Source: JAWLAT01 sp041395325
Lineage (GTDB): Bacteria > Pseudomonadota > Gammaproteobacteria > Xanthomonadales > SZUA-5
Length of the DNA: 64,000 nucleotides
Direction of reading: 5' to 3'
Assembly (NCBI GenBank): GCA_041395325.1
Contig: JAWLAT010000017.1
Coordinates: 1 to 64,000, forward strand
The notes under the pieces are model-generated. The model had not been told where the DNA came from, made no database searches, and was given only the letters and a program-made list of their open reading frames with translations. Position 1 is the stretch's first letter, and every line of letters begins with the position of its first letter. Both the position numbers and the translations under genes were made by a program. Below, piece after piece: positions 7,275 through 16,745 of this stretch.

Positions 7275-9995
7275 ATGAACGAACTCAATGACATTCTCGA
7301 TTCGGATCTGGACCCGAACGAGACACGCGAGTGGGTCGAATCGCTGCAGGCAGTGATCGGTGCCGATGGCGCCCAGCGCGCGCACTATCTGATGGAACGG
7401 ATGGTGGAAGTGACCCGGCGGGCCGGTGCCTTCCTGCCCTTCCAGCCGACCACCGAATACATCAACACGATCGCGCCCACGCTGGAGACGCGCGGCGATG
7501 GCGATCCGGCGATGGAGTGGCGCATTCGCTCGATCATTCGCTGGAACGCGATGGCGATGGTCGTGCGCGCCAATCGGCGCCCTGGCGAAGTCGGTGGCCA
7601 CATCGCCAGTTTCGCCTCGTCGGCGACCCTCTACGATGTGGGTTTCAACCACTTCTGGCGTGCCCCCAACGATGCGCATCCGGGCGACCTGATCTACGTT
7701 CAGGGCCACTCGTCCCCGGGCGTCTACGCTCGCGCATTCCTGGAAGGGCGTCTGAGCGAGGAGCAGATCGACCACTATCGCCGCGAGGTCGATGGCAAAG
7801 GCGTGTCCAGCTATCCGCACCCCTGGCTGATGCCGGATTTCTGGCAGACCCCGACGGTGTCGATGGGGCTGGGTCCGATCACCGCGATCTATCAGGCACG
7901 TTTCTGGAAGTACCTCGAACATCGCGGTCTGATGCCGGATTCCGATCGCAAGGTCTGGTGCTTCATGGGCGACGGCGAGTGCGACGAGCCCGAGTCCCTG
8001 GGCGCCATCTCGCTGGGCGGGCGCGAACAGCTGGACAACCTGGTCTTCGTGATCAACTGCAATCTGCAGCGGCTGGATGGTCCGGTGCGCGGCAACGGCA
8101 AGATCATCCAGGAACTCGAAGGTGTCTTCCGGGGCGCCGGCTGGAATGTCATCAAGGTCGTCTGGGGCAGCTACTGGGATCCGCTGCTGGCACGCGACAC
8201 CTCCGGCATGCTGCGCAAGCTGATGATGGAAACGGTCGACGGCGAATACCAGAACTGCAAGGCCTTCGGCGGCGCCTATACGCGCGAGCACTTCTTCGGC
8301 AAGTACCCCGAGACCAAGGCATTGGTGGCCAACATGTCCGATGAGGACATCTGGCGCCTCAATCGCGGTGGTCACGATCCGCACAAGGTCTACGCGGCAT
8401 ACGCGGCGGCCATGAAACACACCGGCCAGCCGACGGTGATCCTGGCCAAGACGGTCAAGGGCTATGGCATGGGCGGTGCGGGCGAAAGCCAGAACACCAC
8501 CCATCAGACCAAGAAGATGGACAACGAGTCGGTCAAGGCCTTCCGTGACCGCTTCAATATCCCGATTCCCGACGACCAGATCGGCGAGGTGCCCTTCTAT
8601 CACCCGGGACCCGATTCGCCGGAAGTGAAGTACCTGCAGTCGCGCCGCGCGAAGCTCGGCGGTGCGTTGCCCCAGCGCCGACGCCAGGCCGACCTGAGTC
8701 TGCCAACGCCGGAACTGAAGATCTTCGACCGGCTGCTGCAGTCCTCCGGGGAGCGCGAAATCAGCACGACGATGGCCTTCGTGCAGGCGCTCAACGCGAT
8801 TCTGCGCGACAAGCAGGTCGGCCCTCGGGTGGTGCCCATTGTCGCCGACGAGGCGCGCACCTTTGGCATGGAAGGCCTGTTCCGACAGATCGGTATCTAC
8901 GCGCCCTTCGGTCAGAAGTACAAGCCGATGGACCGCGACCAGCTGATGTACTACCGCGAAGACGAAGCGGGCCAGGTGCTGCAGGAAGGCATCACCGAGG
9001 CCGGCGCCTTCTCCAGCTGGCTGGCGGCCGCCACCAGCTACAGCACCAACAACCAGCCAATGCTGCCGTTCTTCATTTTCTACTCGATGTTCGGCATGCA
9101 GCGCGTTGGCGATCTGGCCTGGCTGGCCGGCGACATGCGCGCACGCGGCTTCCTGCTCGGCGCCACGGCCGGTCGCACCACGCTCAATGGCGAGGGCCTG
9201 CAACACGAGGATGGTCATTCACACCTGTTGTCCGGCGCGATCCCCAACTGCCTCAGCTACGACCCGAGCTTCGCCTTCGAAGTGGCCGTGATCCTGCAGG
9301 ATGGCATGCGTCGCATGCTCACCGAACAGGAAGACGTCTACTACTACATCACCCTGATGAACGAGAACTACGCCCACCCGGCCATGCCTGAGGGTGCTGC
9401 CGGAGGGATCATCAAGGGGATGTACTTGTTGGAGAGCAGGGCTCAGGGCTCAGGGCCCAGGGCCCAGGGGAAGAGCAAGGCCTCGGCGAGCGAGTTAAGG
9501 GTGCAGCTGCTGGGGTCGGGGACCATCTTGCGTGAGGTGATGGCGGCGGCGGATCTGCTGGCCGAGCACTTTGGCGTGGCCGCCGACATCTGGTCCTGCC
9601 CCAGCTTCAACCAGCTGCGCCGGGACGGCTACGAGGTGGAGCGGCTCAATCGCCTGCAGCCACAAAAGACGCCGCGGCAGGCCTATGTGACGCAGTGCCT
9701 GACCGGTCGCGCCGGGCCGGTCGTGGCCGCCACCGACTATGTCCGCCAGGTGGCCGACCAGATCCGCCCGTTCCTGCCGCGCGGGGCACACTACACCGTG
9801 CTGGGCACCGACGGCTTTGGTCGATCGGATACCCGGGCGGCGCTGCGGCGCTTCTTCGAGGTCGATCGCAACTACGTCGCGCATGCCGCCGTCAGCGCGT
9901 TGGCTGCCGAAGGTCAGCTGACCGCCAAGGACGTGGCCCGGGCAGTGGAGCTGTTCGGCATCGATGTGGACAAGGCCAGCCCGGTGGGTTGCTGA
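7275..9995 (+). CDS. aceE: Pyruvate dehydrogenase E1 component, homodimeric type
   Basis: 906 residues, the usual AceE length. It decarboxylates pyruvate with thiamine diphosphate and passes the acetyl group to the E2 lipoyl domain. Motifs include the ThDP/Mg site (GDGECDEPES ... NCN), the catalytic-loop His (TTHQTKK), DEARTFGMEGLF and LGTDGFGRSD near the C-terminus. The ATG at 7275 is chosen because GGGAGG (7263-7268) sits 6 bases before it; the ATG at 7269 would abut the SD. Oddity: before the conserved VQLLGSG segment there are about 20 extra residues (ESRAQGSGPRAQGKSK...) encoded by a dispersed heptamer repeat. No aceF or lpd lies nearby. A second E1 paralogue lies at 29175-31901. Confidence 0.95.
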   Translation: MNELNDILDSDLDPNETREWVESLQAVIGADGAQRAHYLMERMVEVTRRAGAFLPFQPTTEYINTIAPTLETRGDGDPAMEWRIRSIIRWNAMAMVVRANRRPGEVGGHIASFASSATLYDVGFNHFWRAPNDAHPGDLIYVQGHSSPGVYARAFLEGRLSEEQIDHYRREVDGKGVSSYPHPWLMPDFWQTPTVSMGLGPITAIYQARFWKYLEHRGLMPDSDRKVWCFMGDGECDEPESLGAISLGGREQLDNLVFVINCNLQRLDGPVRGNGKIIQELEGVFRGAGWNVIKVVWGSYWDPLLARDTSGMLRKLMMETVDGEYQNCKAFGGAYTREHFFGKYPETKALVANMSDEDIWRLNRGGHDPHKVYAAYAAAMKHTGQPTVILAKTVKGYGMGGAGESQNTTHQTKKMDNESVKAFRDRFNIPIPDDQIGEVPFYHPGPDSPEVKYLQSRRAKLGGALPQRRRQADLSLPTPELKIFDRLLQSSGEREISTTMAFVQALNAILRDKQVGPRVVPIVADEARTFGMEGLFRQIGIYAPFGQKYKPMDRDQLMYYREDEAGQVLQEGITEAGAFSSWLAAATSYSTNNQPMLPFFIFYSMFGMQRVGDLAWLAGDMRARGFLLGATAGRTTLNGEGLQHEDGHSHLLSGAIPNCLSYDPSFAFEVAVILQDGMRRMLTEQEDVYYYITLMNENYAHPAMPEGAAGGIIKGMYLLESRAQGSGPRAQGKSKASASELRVQLLGSGTILREVMAAADLLAEHFGVAADIWSCPSFNQLRRDGYEVERLNRLQPQKTPRQAYVTQCLTGRAGPVVAATDYVRQVADQIRPFLPRGAHYTVLGTDGFGRSDTRAALRRFFEVDRNYVAHAAVSALAAEGQLTAKDVARAVELFGIDVDKASPVGC
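9437..9471 (+). repeat. CAGGGCY heptamer repeat inside aceE (dispersed element copy A)
   Basis: Five heptamers in a row: CAGGGCT, CAGGGCT, CAGGGCC, CAGGGCC, CAGGGGA. The run is in frame with aceE and encodes a Gly/Ala/Gln/Arg-rich insert between the transketolase core and the C-terminal domain. Related copies lie between genes at 54716-54743 and at the start of the efflux gene near 19651-19692. Confidence 0.8.
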
Positions 9996-10007
9996 GCGAT
10001 ACTGCGA

Positions 10008-12389
10008 TCAGGCGCCGGCAGCCGAGCTGGGCTGACGGCGCTGCCGCACCTGCACCAGCAGTTCACGCAAGCCTTCCAGTCGCAGCGGCTTGGCACGGTA
10101 ATCGTCCATGCCGGCATCCAGGCAGTTCTGCGCATCACGCGGCTGCGCCGAGGCCGTGACGGCGACGATCCAGGCGCCGTTGGCGAGCTCGCGACGGCGA
10201 ATTTCGGCCACGGTCTGGTATCCGTCCATCCGCGGCATCTGCACATTCAGCAGCACCAGGTCATAGTGCTGCTCCGCCATCATCAGCAGCGCCTGCTCGC
10301 CAGAATCCGCGATGTCGGCACTGGCACCGAGTGACTCCGACATCGCTTGCAGCAATTCCCGATTCAGATCGACGTCGTCGACCACCAGCACCTGCAGTGG
10401 GCGTTGATCCAGATCTGCGGATTGCTCCGTAGCAACGGGAGCGACGGCGGCTTCCTCCGGCGCTGGTGAGGCCGGCGCCACGTCTGTGGAGGGTGTATCA
10501 ACCTGCAGCGCTTCGCGGCTGACACTGCTCGGCCAGCTGGCCTTGAAGCGACTGCCCAGCCCGGCCTGGGATTCCAGCGTGAGCTGACCCCCGAAGGCCT
10601 TGACGATGCGCCGGCAAATGGCCAGCCCCAGCCCGGTACCACCATGCCGCCGACTGTCACTGGAGTCGGCCTGGAAGAAGGGCTCAAAGATGCGCTCGCG
10701 ATCCGCGTCTGCCACGCCAGGCCCGTTGTCGGCGACGATGCAGCTGACGGTGCCATCGCGATAGGACAGCTCCACGCGCACCACACCGTGGTCACTGAAT
10801 TTCAGTGCGTTGCCAAGCAGGTTGTAGAGCAGCTGACGAAAGCGCTCGGCATCACCGCGAATCAGCTGTCGGCTGCCCGGTCCTTCGTCGACCTGAAGCT
10901 GCAGACCCTTCTTGCGGGCCAACTCCGACAGTCCATCGATGACGCGATTGGCCTCTTCGGCCAGACGCATGGGCTCGAGCTTGAACTGCAGGCCGCCAGC
11001 ATCGGCCCGCTCGAAATCCAACAGATCGTTGAGAACCGCCAGCAGGTGCTCGGCCGATGCCTGCAGCCGGGTCACCTGTCGATCGAGGTCGTCGGGCAGC
11101 GCGCTTTGCCGCATCAGTTCGAGGCCACTGATCAACCCGGCCACCGGCGTACGCAGCTCGTGACTGGTATTGGCCACCAGTTGGTCACGTGTGCGCAAGG
11201 TCACTCGAACGGTGTCCAGTGCCTGTTGCAGTTCGGCGGTCTGTGCGCGGATGTAGTCGTCACGACTCTCCAGAGCCTGGTCGCGCTCGGCCAGCGCTCG
11301 GTGCTGCAAGGCGTTGGCGCGAGCCAGTCGCTTGCCCAATGTGCGCACCGCGCCGACGATGGTTTCCAGTTCGGCCGAAGCCCCGCTGGGAGATGGCAAC
11401 TGCAGCACTTCCACTTCCGAACTCAGGTCGGCCTCGCGTACCGCCCCGGCCAGGTCCACCAAGGGCCGGCTGACGCGTCGAGCGAGCCAGCGACTGACCA
11501 GCAGGGCCGACAGCACCGTGGCGATCAGCGTGATGACCAGCAATACGGTCAGGCGGCGCGCCGACTGCACCGCCATCTCGTGGCGTGAGCCGAGCGTCAG
11601 TTCCCAGCCGCTGGCCAGGTCAATCCGCACCTTCTCGTCGTCAGGGAGGAACAGCGGGCCGATGGCCGGGTGCCGAATGATCAGTTCGCCGTCGCGACCG
11701 ATGACCTGCAGGCTGTAGCTGCCATTGGCCAATGCCCGCACCAGGGTTTCGCTGATTTCGTCCAGGTTGAGCGCACCCTGGACGATGCCATCGAAACCAT
11801 GGTGATACATCGGCGCGCTGACAGCGACGACGCGGTTGCCGGCGATGCGTCCGGCAAAGACATCTGAAACATACGGCTGACCGGTATCACGTGGTACGCG
11901 GAAGTAGTCACGGTCCTCAACGCGCCGGGTGCCGTCGGCCACCATCCGACTGAAAGGCTCCCCCAGTTCCGAACTGGAGGCGAGCACGAGTCCTTCGGCG
12001 TCCACCAGGATGGCACCGCGAAACCCGGTGGAGCTCTCCCGCATGCGCTGCAGCTCCGATGCCGCGCAATCAAATGAACGACAGCCGGGTCGCTCCTGCA
12101 GATCCTCGGCCATGTGCACGACCAGGGTCAGATGGTGCTGCAGGAACTGATCCAGATGGACGGCAAGAAAGCGCGCCTGCGTCCGCAACTGCGCTTGCGC
12201 CTGCTGCAGGCTCAATGTCTGTTCGCGATACAACGCCAGTGCACCCAGCAACAACACCGGCAACACGCTGGAGATCAGCAGAATCAGACCAAGGCGTCGA
12301 TGCAGCGGTTTGGCGGATGAATCCGGCATAGGCTCTGCTGTGGGTTGACCCGATCCTGTGGCCAGCGCTGAACGGATCGTGCGCAGCAT
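10008..12389 (-). CDS. Hybrid sensor histidine kinase with C-terminal receiver domain
   Basis: 793 residues. There is a TM helix near residues 32-52, a periplasmic dCache-type sensor (RDYF...PYVSDVF...), a second TM followed by HAMP, a coiled linker, HisKA with SHELRTP, and HATPase_c with N, G1 (DNGPGV) and G2 (GGTGLGLA) boxes. The C-terminus is a receiver domain with VVDD, the Thr of AVTAS and the Lys of AKP. The usual phosphoacceptor Asp is replaced by Asn (LLNVQMPRMDG; codon AAT on the minus strand near 10245). It starts 12 bases after the glycosyltransferase gene, so the two likely share an mRNA. It acts at the inner membrane; its ligand is unknown. Confidence 0.9.
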   Translation of the reverse strand: MLRTIRSALATGSGQPTAEPMPDSSAKPLHRRLGLILLISSVLPVLLLGALALYREQTLSLQQAQAQLRTQARFLAVHLDQFLQHHLTLVVHMAEDLQERPGCRSFDCAASELQRMRESSTGFRGAILVDAEGLVLASSSELGEPFSRMVADGTRRVEDRDYFRVPRDTGQPYVSDVFAGRIAGNRVVAVSAPMYHHGFDGIVQGALNLDEISETLVRALANGSYSLQVIGRDGELIIRHPAIGPLFLPDDEKVRIDLASGWELTLGSRHEMAVQSARRLTVLLVITLIATVLSALLVSRWLARRVSRPLVDLAGAVREADLSSEVEVLQLPSPSGASAELETIVGAVRTLGKRLARANALQHRALAERDQALESRDDYIRAQTAELQQALDTVRVTLRTRDQLVANTSHELRTPVAGLISGLELMRQSALPDDLDRQVTRLQASAEHLLAVLNDLLDFERADAGGLQFKLEPMRLAEEANRVIDGLSELARKKGLQLQVDEGPGSRQLIRGDAERFRQLLYNLLGNALKFSDHGVVRVELSYRDGTVSCIVADNGPGVADADRERIFEPFFQADSSDSRRHGGTGLGLAICRRIVKAFGGQLTLESQAGLGSRFKASWPSSVSREALQVDTPSTDVAPASPAPEEAAVAPVATEQSADLDQRPLQVLVVDDVDLNRELLQAMSESLGASADIADSGEQALLMMAEQHYDLVLLNVQMPRMDGYQTVAEIRRRELANGAWIVAVTASAQPRDAQNCLDAGMDDYRAKPLRLEGLRELLVQVRQRRQPSSAAGA

Positions 12390-12401
12390 GCCACTGTGCT
12401 C

Positions 12402-13406
12402 TTACGCTGTGAACAAATAGTCAATGCCCTCGGCCATGTCATGCGTCTCGCACCATGACCTGATCTCCTCTCGGGCCCCAGCGCTGCCCACCGCCACAAG
12501 TACCACCGCTCCGCTTGGGCGATCGGTGACGGCCTGCAACGGCAACACGGGTCGACCGCGCTTGCGCCCGCCGATACGTCGCGGATGCAGGTCGACGAAA
12601 GCCTGCACCGTCGCACCCGCCACGGTCAGGGCATCGAACAGCACCGCACCGGATGGACCGGCACCCCAGATCCAGAAGGGCCGATCCGGGAATCGCCAGC
12701 TCAGCAGGTGCCGCACCTTCAACTGCAGAAAGCGTGTATCGGCATAACGCGCATCGGTGCGGGTCAGTCGATCATGGTGATCACGCCAGTGCAGCAGGAC
12801 ACCCTGTGGCTTGCCGAAGCGCAGGCCCAGGCTGGCGGCGTGCAGCCACAGGCCGTAGTCCTCAGGTCCGTCGAAGATCTGATAGCGCCCCAGCCGCTGC
12901 CAGATGCTGCGATGCAGCAGGATCGTGGGGTGTGGCAGGGGGCTCTCGACAAACAGCTCGTTGGCGATGGCCTTGGGTTCGGTCAAGGCATTGAGCCAGG
13001 CCTCGTAGCGTCGGGCCCCGCCGCTGGCCGCTGGTCCGTCAATGCGCACCTGGGTCGCACAGATGTCCACCCCCGGATGTCGGCGCAGATGCGATAGCTG
13101 CCGACTCAGACGCTGGGGATGGGCGACATCGTCGGCGTCCATGCGGGCGAGAAATTCGCCGCGGGCCTGCGCGAAGCCGTGGTTGAGCGCTGCGACGATG
13201 CCACATCCGGGTGAGCTCAACACACGCAGCCGACGGTCCCGACCGAGCATCGCGTGGACTGCGCCGTCATCGGAATGGTCGTCAATCACCAGCAACTCGA
13301 GATCCTGGCAGTCCTGGGCGAGGATCGAATCCACCGCTTCGGCCAGCCAGCGCCCGCCATTGCGAACCGGCATGATCACTGACAGCAGGGGCCCCTCAGT
13401 CTTCAT
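12402..13406 (-). CDS. Family 2 glycosyltransferase with extra C-terminal nucleotide-fold domain
   Basis: 334 residues. The N-terminal GT-A fold has SVIMPVRNGGRWL, the VIDDHSDD strand and a DADD metal-binding motif (residues about 90). After about residue 235 a WIWGAGPSG glycine-rich motif begins a small Rossmann-like domain resembling the N-terminal domain of PglD-type acetyltransferases. Likely transfers a sugar from a nucleotide sugar in cell-surface polysaccharide or glycan synthesis. It is first in a two-gene unit with the hybrid kinase and diverges from amtB across a 203-bp control region. Confidence 0.85.
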   Translation of the reverse strand: MKTEGPLLSVIMPVRNGGRWLAEAVDSILAQDCQDLELLVIDDHSDDGAVHAMLGRDRRLRVLSSPGCGIVAALNHGFAQARGEFLARMDADDVAHPQRLSRQLSHLRRHPGVDICATQVRIDGPAASGGARRYEAWLNALTEPKAIANELFVESPLPHPTILLHRSIWQRLGRYQIFDGPEDYGLWLHAASLGLRFGKPQGVLLHWRDHHDRLTRTDARYADTRFLQLKVRHLLSWRFPDRPFWIWGAGPSGAVLFDALTVAGATVQAFVDLHPRRIGGRKRGRPVLPLQAVTDRPSGAVVLVAVGSAGAREEIRSWCETHDMAEGIDYLFTA

Positions 13407-13433
13407 GCATCGGCCGCCGCCAATCCTCTCGAT

Positions 13434-13450
13434 TGCACCAAGATGGTGCA
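13434..13450 (+). promoter_or_regulatory. NtrC-type enhancer site 1
   Basis: TGCACCAAGATGGTGCA is a perfect inverted repeat that matches the NtrC (NRI) consensus TGCAC-N7-GTGCA. It lies about 100 bp upstream of the sigma-54 promoter of amtB, the usual enhancer distance. Confidence 0.85.
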
Positions 13451-13463
13451 GAACCGTTCATGC

Positions 13464-13480
13464 TGCACCGCAACAGTGCA
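13464..13480 (+). promoter_or_regulatory. NtrC-type enhancer site 2
   Basis: TGCACCGCAACAGTGCA keeps both TGCAC/GTGCA arms. Its centre is 30 bp (about three helical turns) from site 1, as in the paired NtrC sites of glnA-type enhancers. Confidence 0.8.
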
Positions 13481-13534
13481 CCGCTTTGGTTCATCTGCCA
13501 TTCACTCGCCGCGTCAGGACGCCATTGTGCCGAT

Positions 13535-13550
13535 TGGCACGGACCTTGCC
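13535..13550 (+). promoter_or_regulatory. Sigma-54 (RpoN) -24/-12 promoter of amtB
   Basis: TGGCACGGACCTTGCC matches the consensus TGGCAC-N5-TTGC exactly with correct spacing. Transcription would begin near 13561, about 50 bases before the amtB ATG. With the two upstream NtrC sites it predicts induction under nitrogen limitation. Confidence 0.88.
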
Positions 13551-13609
13551 ATCCATCTCCCGCCAGGCACCCGGGCGACGACGGGTGCAGCGCAAGGAAC
13601 CGACCTGCC

Positions 13610-14929
<1,320 letters not shown>

Positions 14930-15062
14930 GTGCAATCGCAGGTTGGCGCGGCCAGCGCGCCAGCCTGCCCGGGTCGCTTCAAGTGACCCACGTTCGTCGT
15001 CTGGCAGCAGTTCCGGTCGGGGTTCTGCTGCCGGGCAACGAGGCCCCCTCCCGGGCCATCAA

Positions 15063-15096
15063 CGGGCGGCCCTTCGCGGGCCGCCCGTTTTCTTTT
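15063..15096 (+). terminator. Rho-independent terminator after amtB
   Basis: A 10-bp perfect stem CGGGCGGCCC / GGGCCGCCCG (15063-15072 and 15078-15087) with a 5-base loop, followed by GTTTTCTTTT. It ends amtB transcription before the next gene. Confidence 0.9.
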
Positions 15097-15213
15097 CCTG
15101 ACTAAGGGTGGCCAGCGAGCCCGGCAAACTGTCCTGACGGGAACATTCAGCGCGTTTGAAGATTCCGTGTGCTATCCCGATCCCTGCCGGATCATTGCCG
15201 AAGGAGTCAAATC

Positions 15214-15903
15214 ATGACCAAGCGCAAGTTGCCGCTCGCCCTCCTGCTCGCCGCCAGCTTGAGCTGCGGCGCTGCCGTACAGGCCCAACAACTGGACTAC
15301 GTGGACCGCCAGGGTTTGCAGTCGGTCGATGCCGCCGATCTGGATGAGGCTTGGGTCCGACCCGGCGCCGATCTCAGCGTTTTCCACAAGGTGCGGCTGG
15401 AGCCGGCCACACTGGCCTTCAAATCGGACTGGCGTCGCAAGATCAATCTGAGCAACCAGAGCCTGTCGCGCAAGTTGACTGACGCTCAAGTGGAGCAGAT
15501 CAAGTCACGCACGCTGGAGGACTTCGACGCGGTCTTTGCCGAACAGCTGCGTGCCGCCGGCTATCAGTTGGTGGCCAACGACGGCCCCGACGTCCTTGTG
15601 CTGCAGCCAGCCATCAGCGAGCTGTATCTGAATGACCCGGGCATCGAAAGTAACGCGCGCTCGGATGTCTTCGTCAAGCGCGCCGGTCAGGGCACGCTGA
15701 CGGTGCTGGCTCGCGACGCCAACGGGCAGTTGCTGGGTGCGGCGATGGACCATCGCCAGACCCGCGACCACAACGTGATTCATCGTTCGTCGTCCGTCTT
15801 CACGCAAAGCGATCTGCGCGAGCTGTTCGCCGACTGGGGCCAGACAATCGGCAGCGACCTGCGTCAGTTGCATCAGCGCCCCGCGCTGAGCCAGGCCGAC
15901 TGA
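15214..15903 (+). CDS. Exported DUF3313-like protein
   Basis: 229 residues. AAGGAGT sits before the ATG at 15214. Residues 1-25 form a signal peptide (LLLAASLSCGAAVQAQ). The mature protein has the layout of DUF3313: a central VRLEP strand, an alpha segment with LTDAQVEQIKSRTLEDFDAVFAE split over residues 85-110, then a repeated beta part. Members are periplasmic or outer-membrane-associated proteins of unknown function. It sits alone between the amtB terminator and the convergent pteridine reductase gene. The family assignment is from memory of the pattern. Confidence 0.65.
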   Translation: MTKRKLPLALLLAASLSCGAAVQAQQLDYVDRQGLQSVDAADLDEAWVRPGADLSVFHKVRLEPATLAFKSDWRRKINLSNQSLSRKLTDAQVEQIKSRTLEDFDAVFAEQLRAAGYQLVANDGPDVLVLQPAISELYLNDPGIESNARSDVFVKRAGQGTLTVLARDANGQLLGAAMDHRQTRDHNVIHRSSSVFTQSDLRELFADWGQTIGSDLRQLHQRPALSQAD

Positions 15904-15949
15904 GCCCACCCCGCCATCAAGTCGCCGGAGCCCGCCCGGGCTTCGGTAC

Positions 15950-16729
15950 TCAAATGAACAGCCAGCGTCCACCGTCCACGCGCAGCACCTGGCCGGTGAC
16001 GTAGTCGGCTTCGCACAGCAGGAAACGGGCAGCCTTGGCGAGGCTGTCCGGATCTCCCTGCCGCTGCAGCGCCGTGCGCTCGGCCACGATCGCCGGTGTT
16101 TCGGCCTTCTCCATGTTCTCGCTCCACAGAATGTTGCCCGGCGCGATCGCGTTGACGCGCACTTCCGGACCCAGTTCTCGAGCCAGACCGTAAGTCAGCG
16201 CCACCAGCGCGGCTTTGGCCATGCAGTAAGGCAAATAGTCCGGCAGCGGCCGATCGGCGTAGATGTCGACCATGTTCAGCACGGCACCTCGCTGCCGGCG
16301 CAGCCAGGGCGCTGCCGCCTGGGCGAGAAATAGCGGCGCCCGCGCGTTGGAGGCAAACAGCTCGTCCACCTGGGCCGGCGTGATACTGCCCAGAGGTGTC
16401 GGGTAGAAGGCCGAGGCGTTGTTGACAAGCACGTCCAGGCGACCAAAACGATCGATGGCGGCCTCCACCAACCGCTCGGCTGCGCCGTCCTGTTGCAGAT
16501 CCGCCTGAATGCACTCGACCCGCCCGCTGTCGGCCATCAGTTCGCCGGCCAGGTCCGTCGCAGCATCGATCGAGTGGCGCGCGTGCAGCAGCAGATCATA
16601 GCCGGCGGCATGCAGCGCACGAGCGATAGCCGCGCCCAGCCGACGGGCCCCGCCGGTGATCAGCGCAACAGGACGGTTGGCATTCGAAGTGGTCACTGTT
16701 GTGCGGCTATGCTTGGGGCTGGCAAGCAT
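15950..16729 (-). CDS. Pteridine reductase-type short-chain dehydrogenase
   Basis: 259 residues in the SDR fold. The cofactor motif TGGARRLG has the Arg in place of Gly that marks pteridine reductases (TGxxxRxG, NADPH-preferring). NNASAFYPTP is also typical of that group, and the catalytic Tyr/Lys are in YLPYCMAKAAL. It probably reduces dihydrobiopterin or dihydrofolate (FolM/PTR1-like). The start at 16729 is the longest; the SDR core would begin 15-20 residues later. It is divergent from the midA-like gene with 16 bases between starts, so promoters overlap coding starts or lie further back. Confidence 0.85.
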   Translation of the reverse strand: MLASPKHSRTTVTTSNANRPVALITGGARRLGAAIARALHAAGYDLLLHARHSIDAATDLAGELMADSGRVECIQADLQQDGAAERLVEAAIDRFGRLDVLVNNASAFYPTPLGSITPAQVDELFASNARAPLFLAQAAAPWLRRQRGAVLNMVDIYADRPLPDYLPYCMAKAALVALTYGLARELGPEVRVNAIAPGNILWSENMEKAETPAIVAERTALQRQGDPDSLAKAARFLLCEADYVTGQVLRVDGGRWLFI

Positions 16730-16745
16730 AGCGCCCGCGATCTCG

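Noticed and set aside
9430..9500. Frameshift or misassembly in aceE
   Set aside because: The insert keeps the frame and homology resumes immediately on both sides; it is explained by a repeat insertion.
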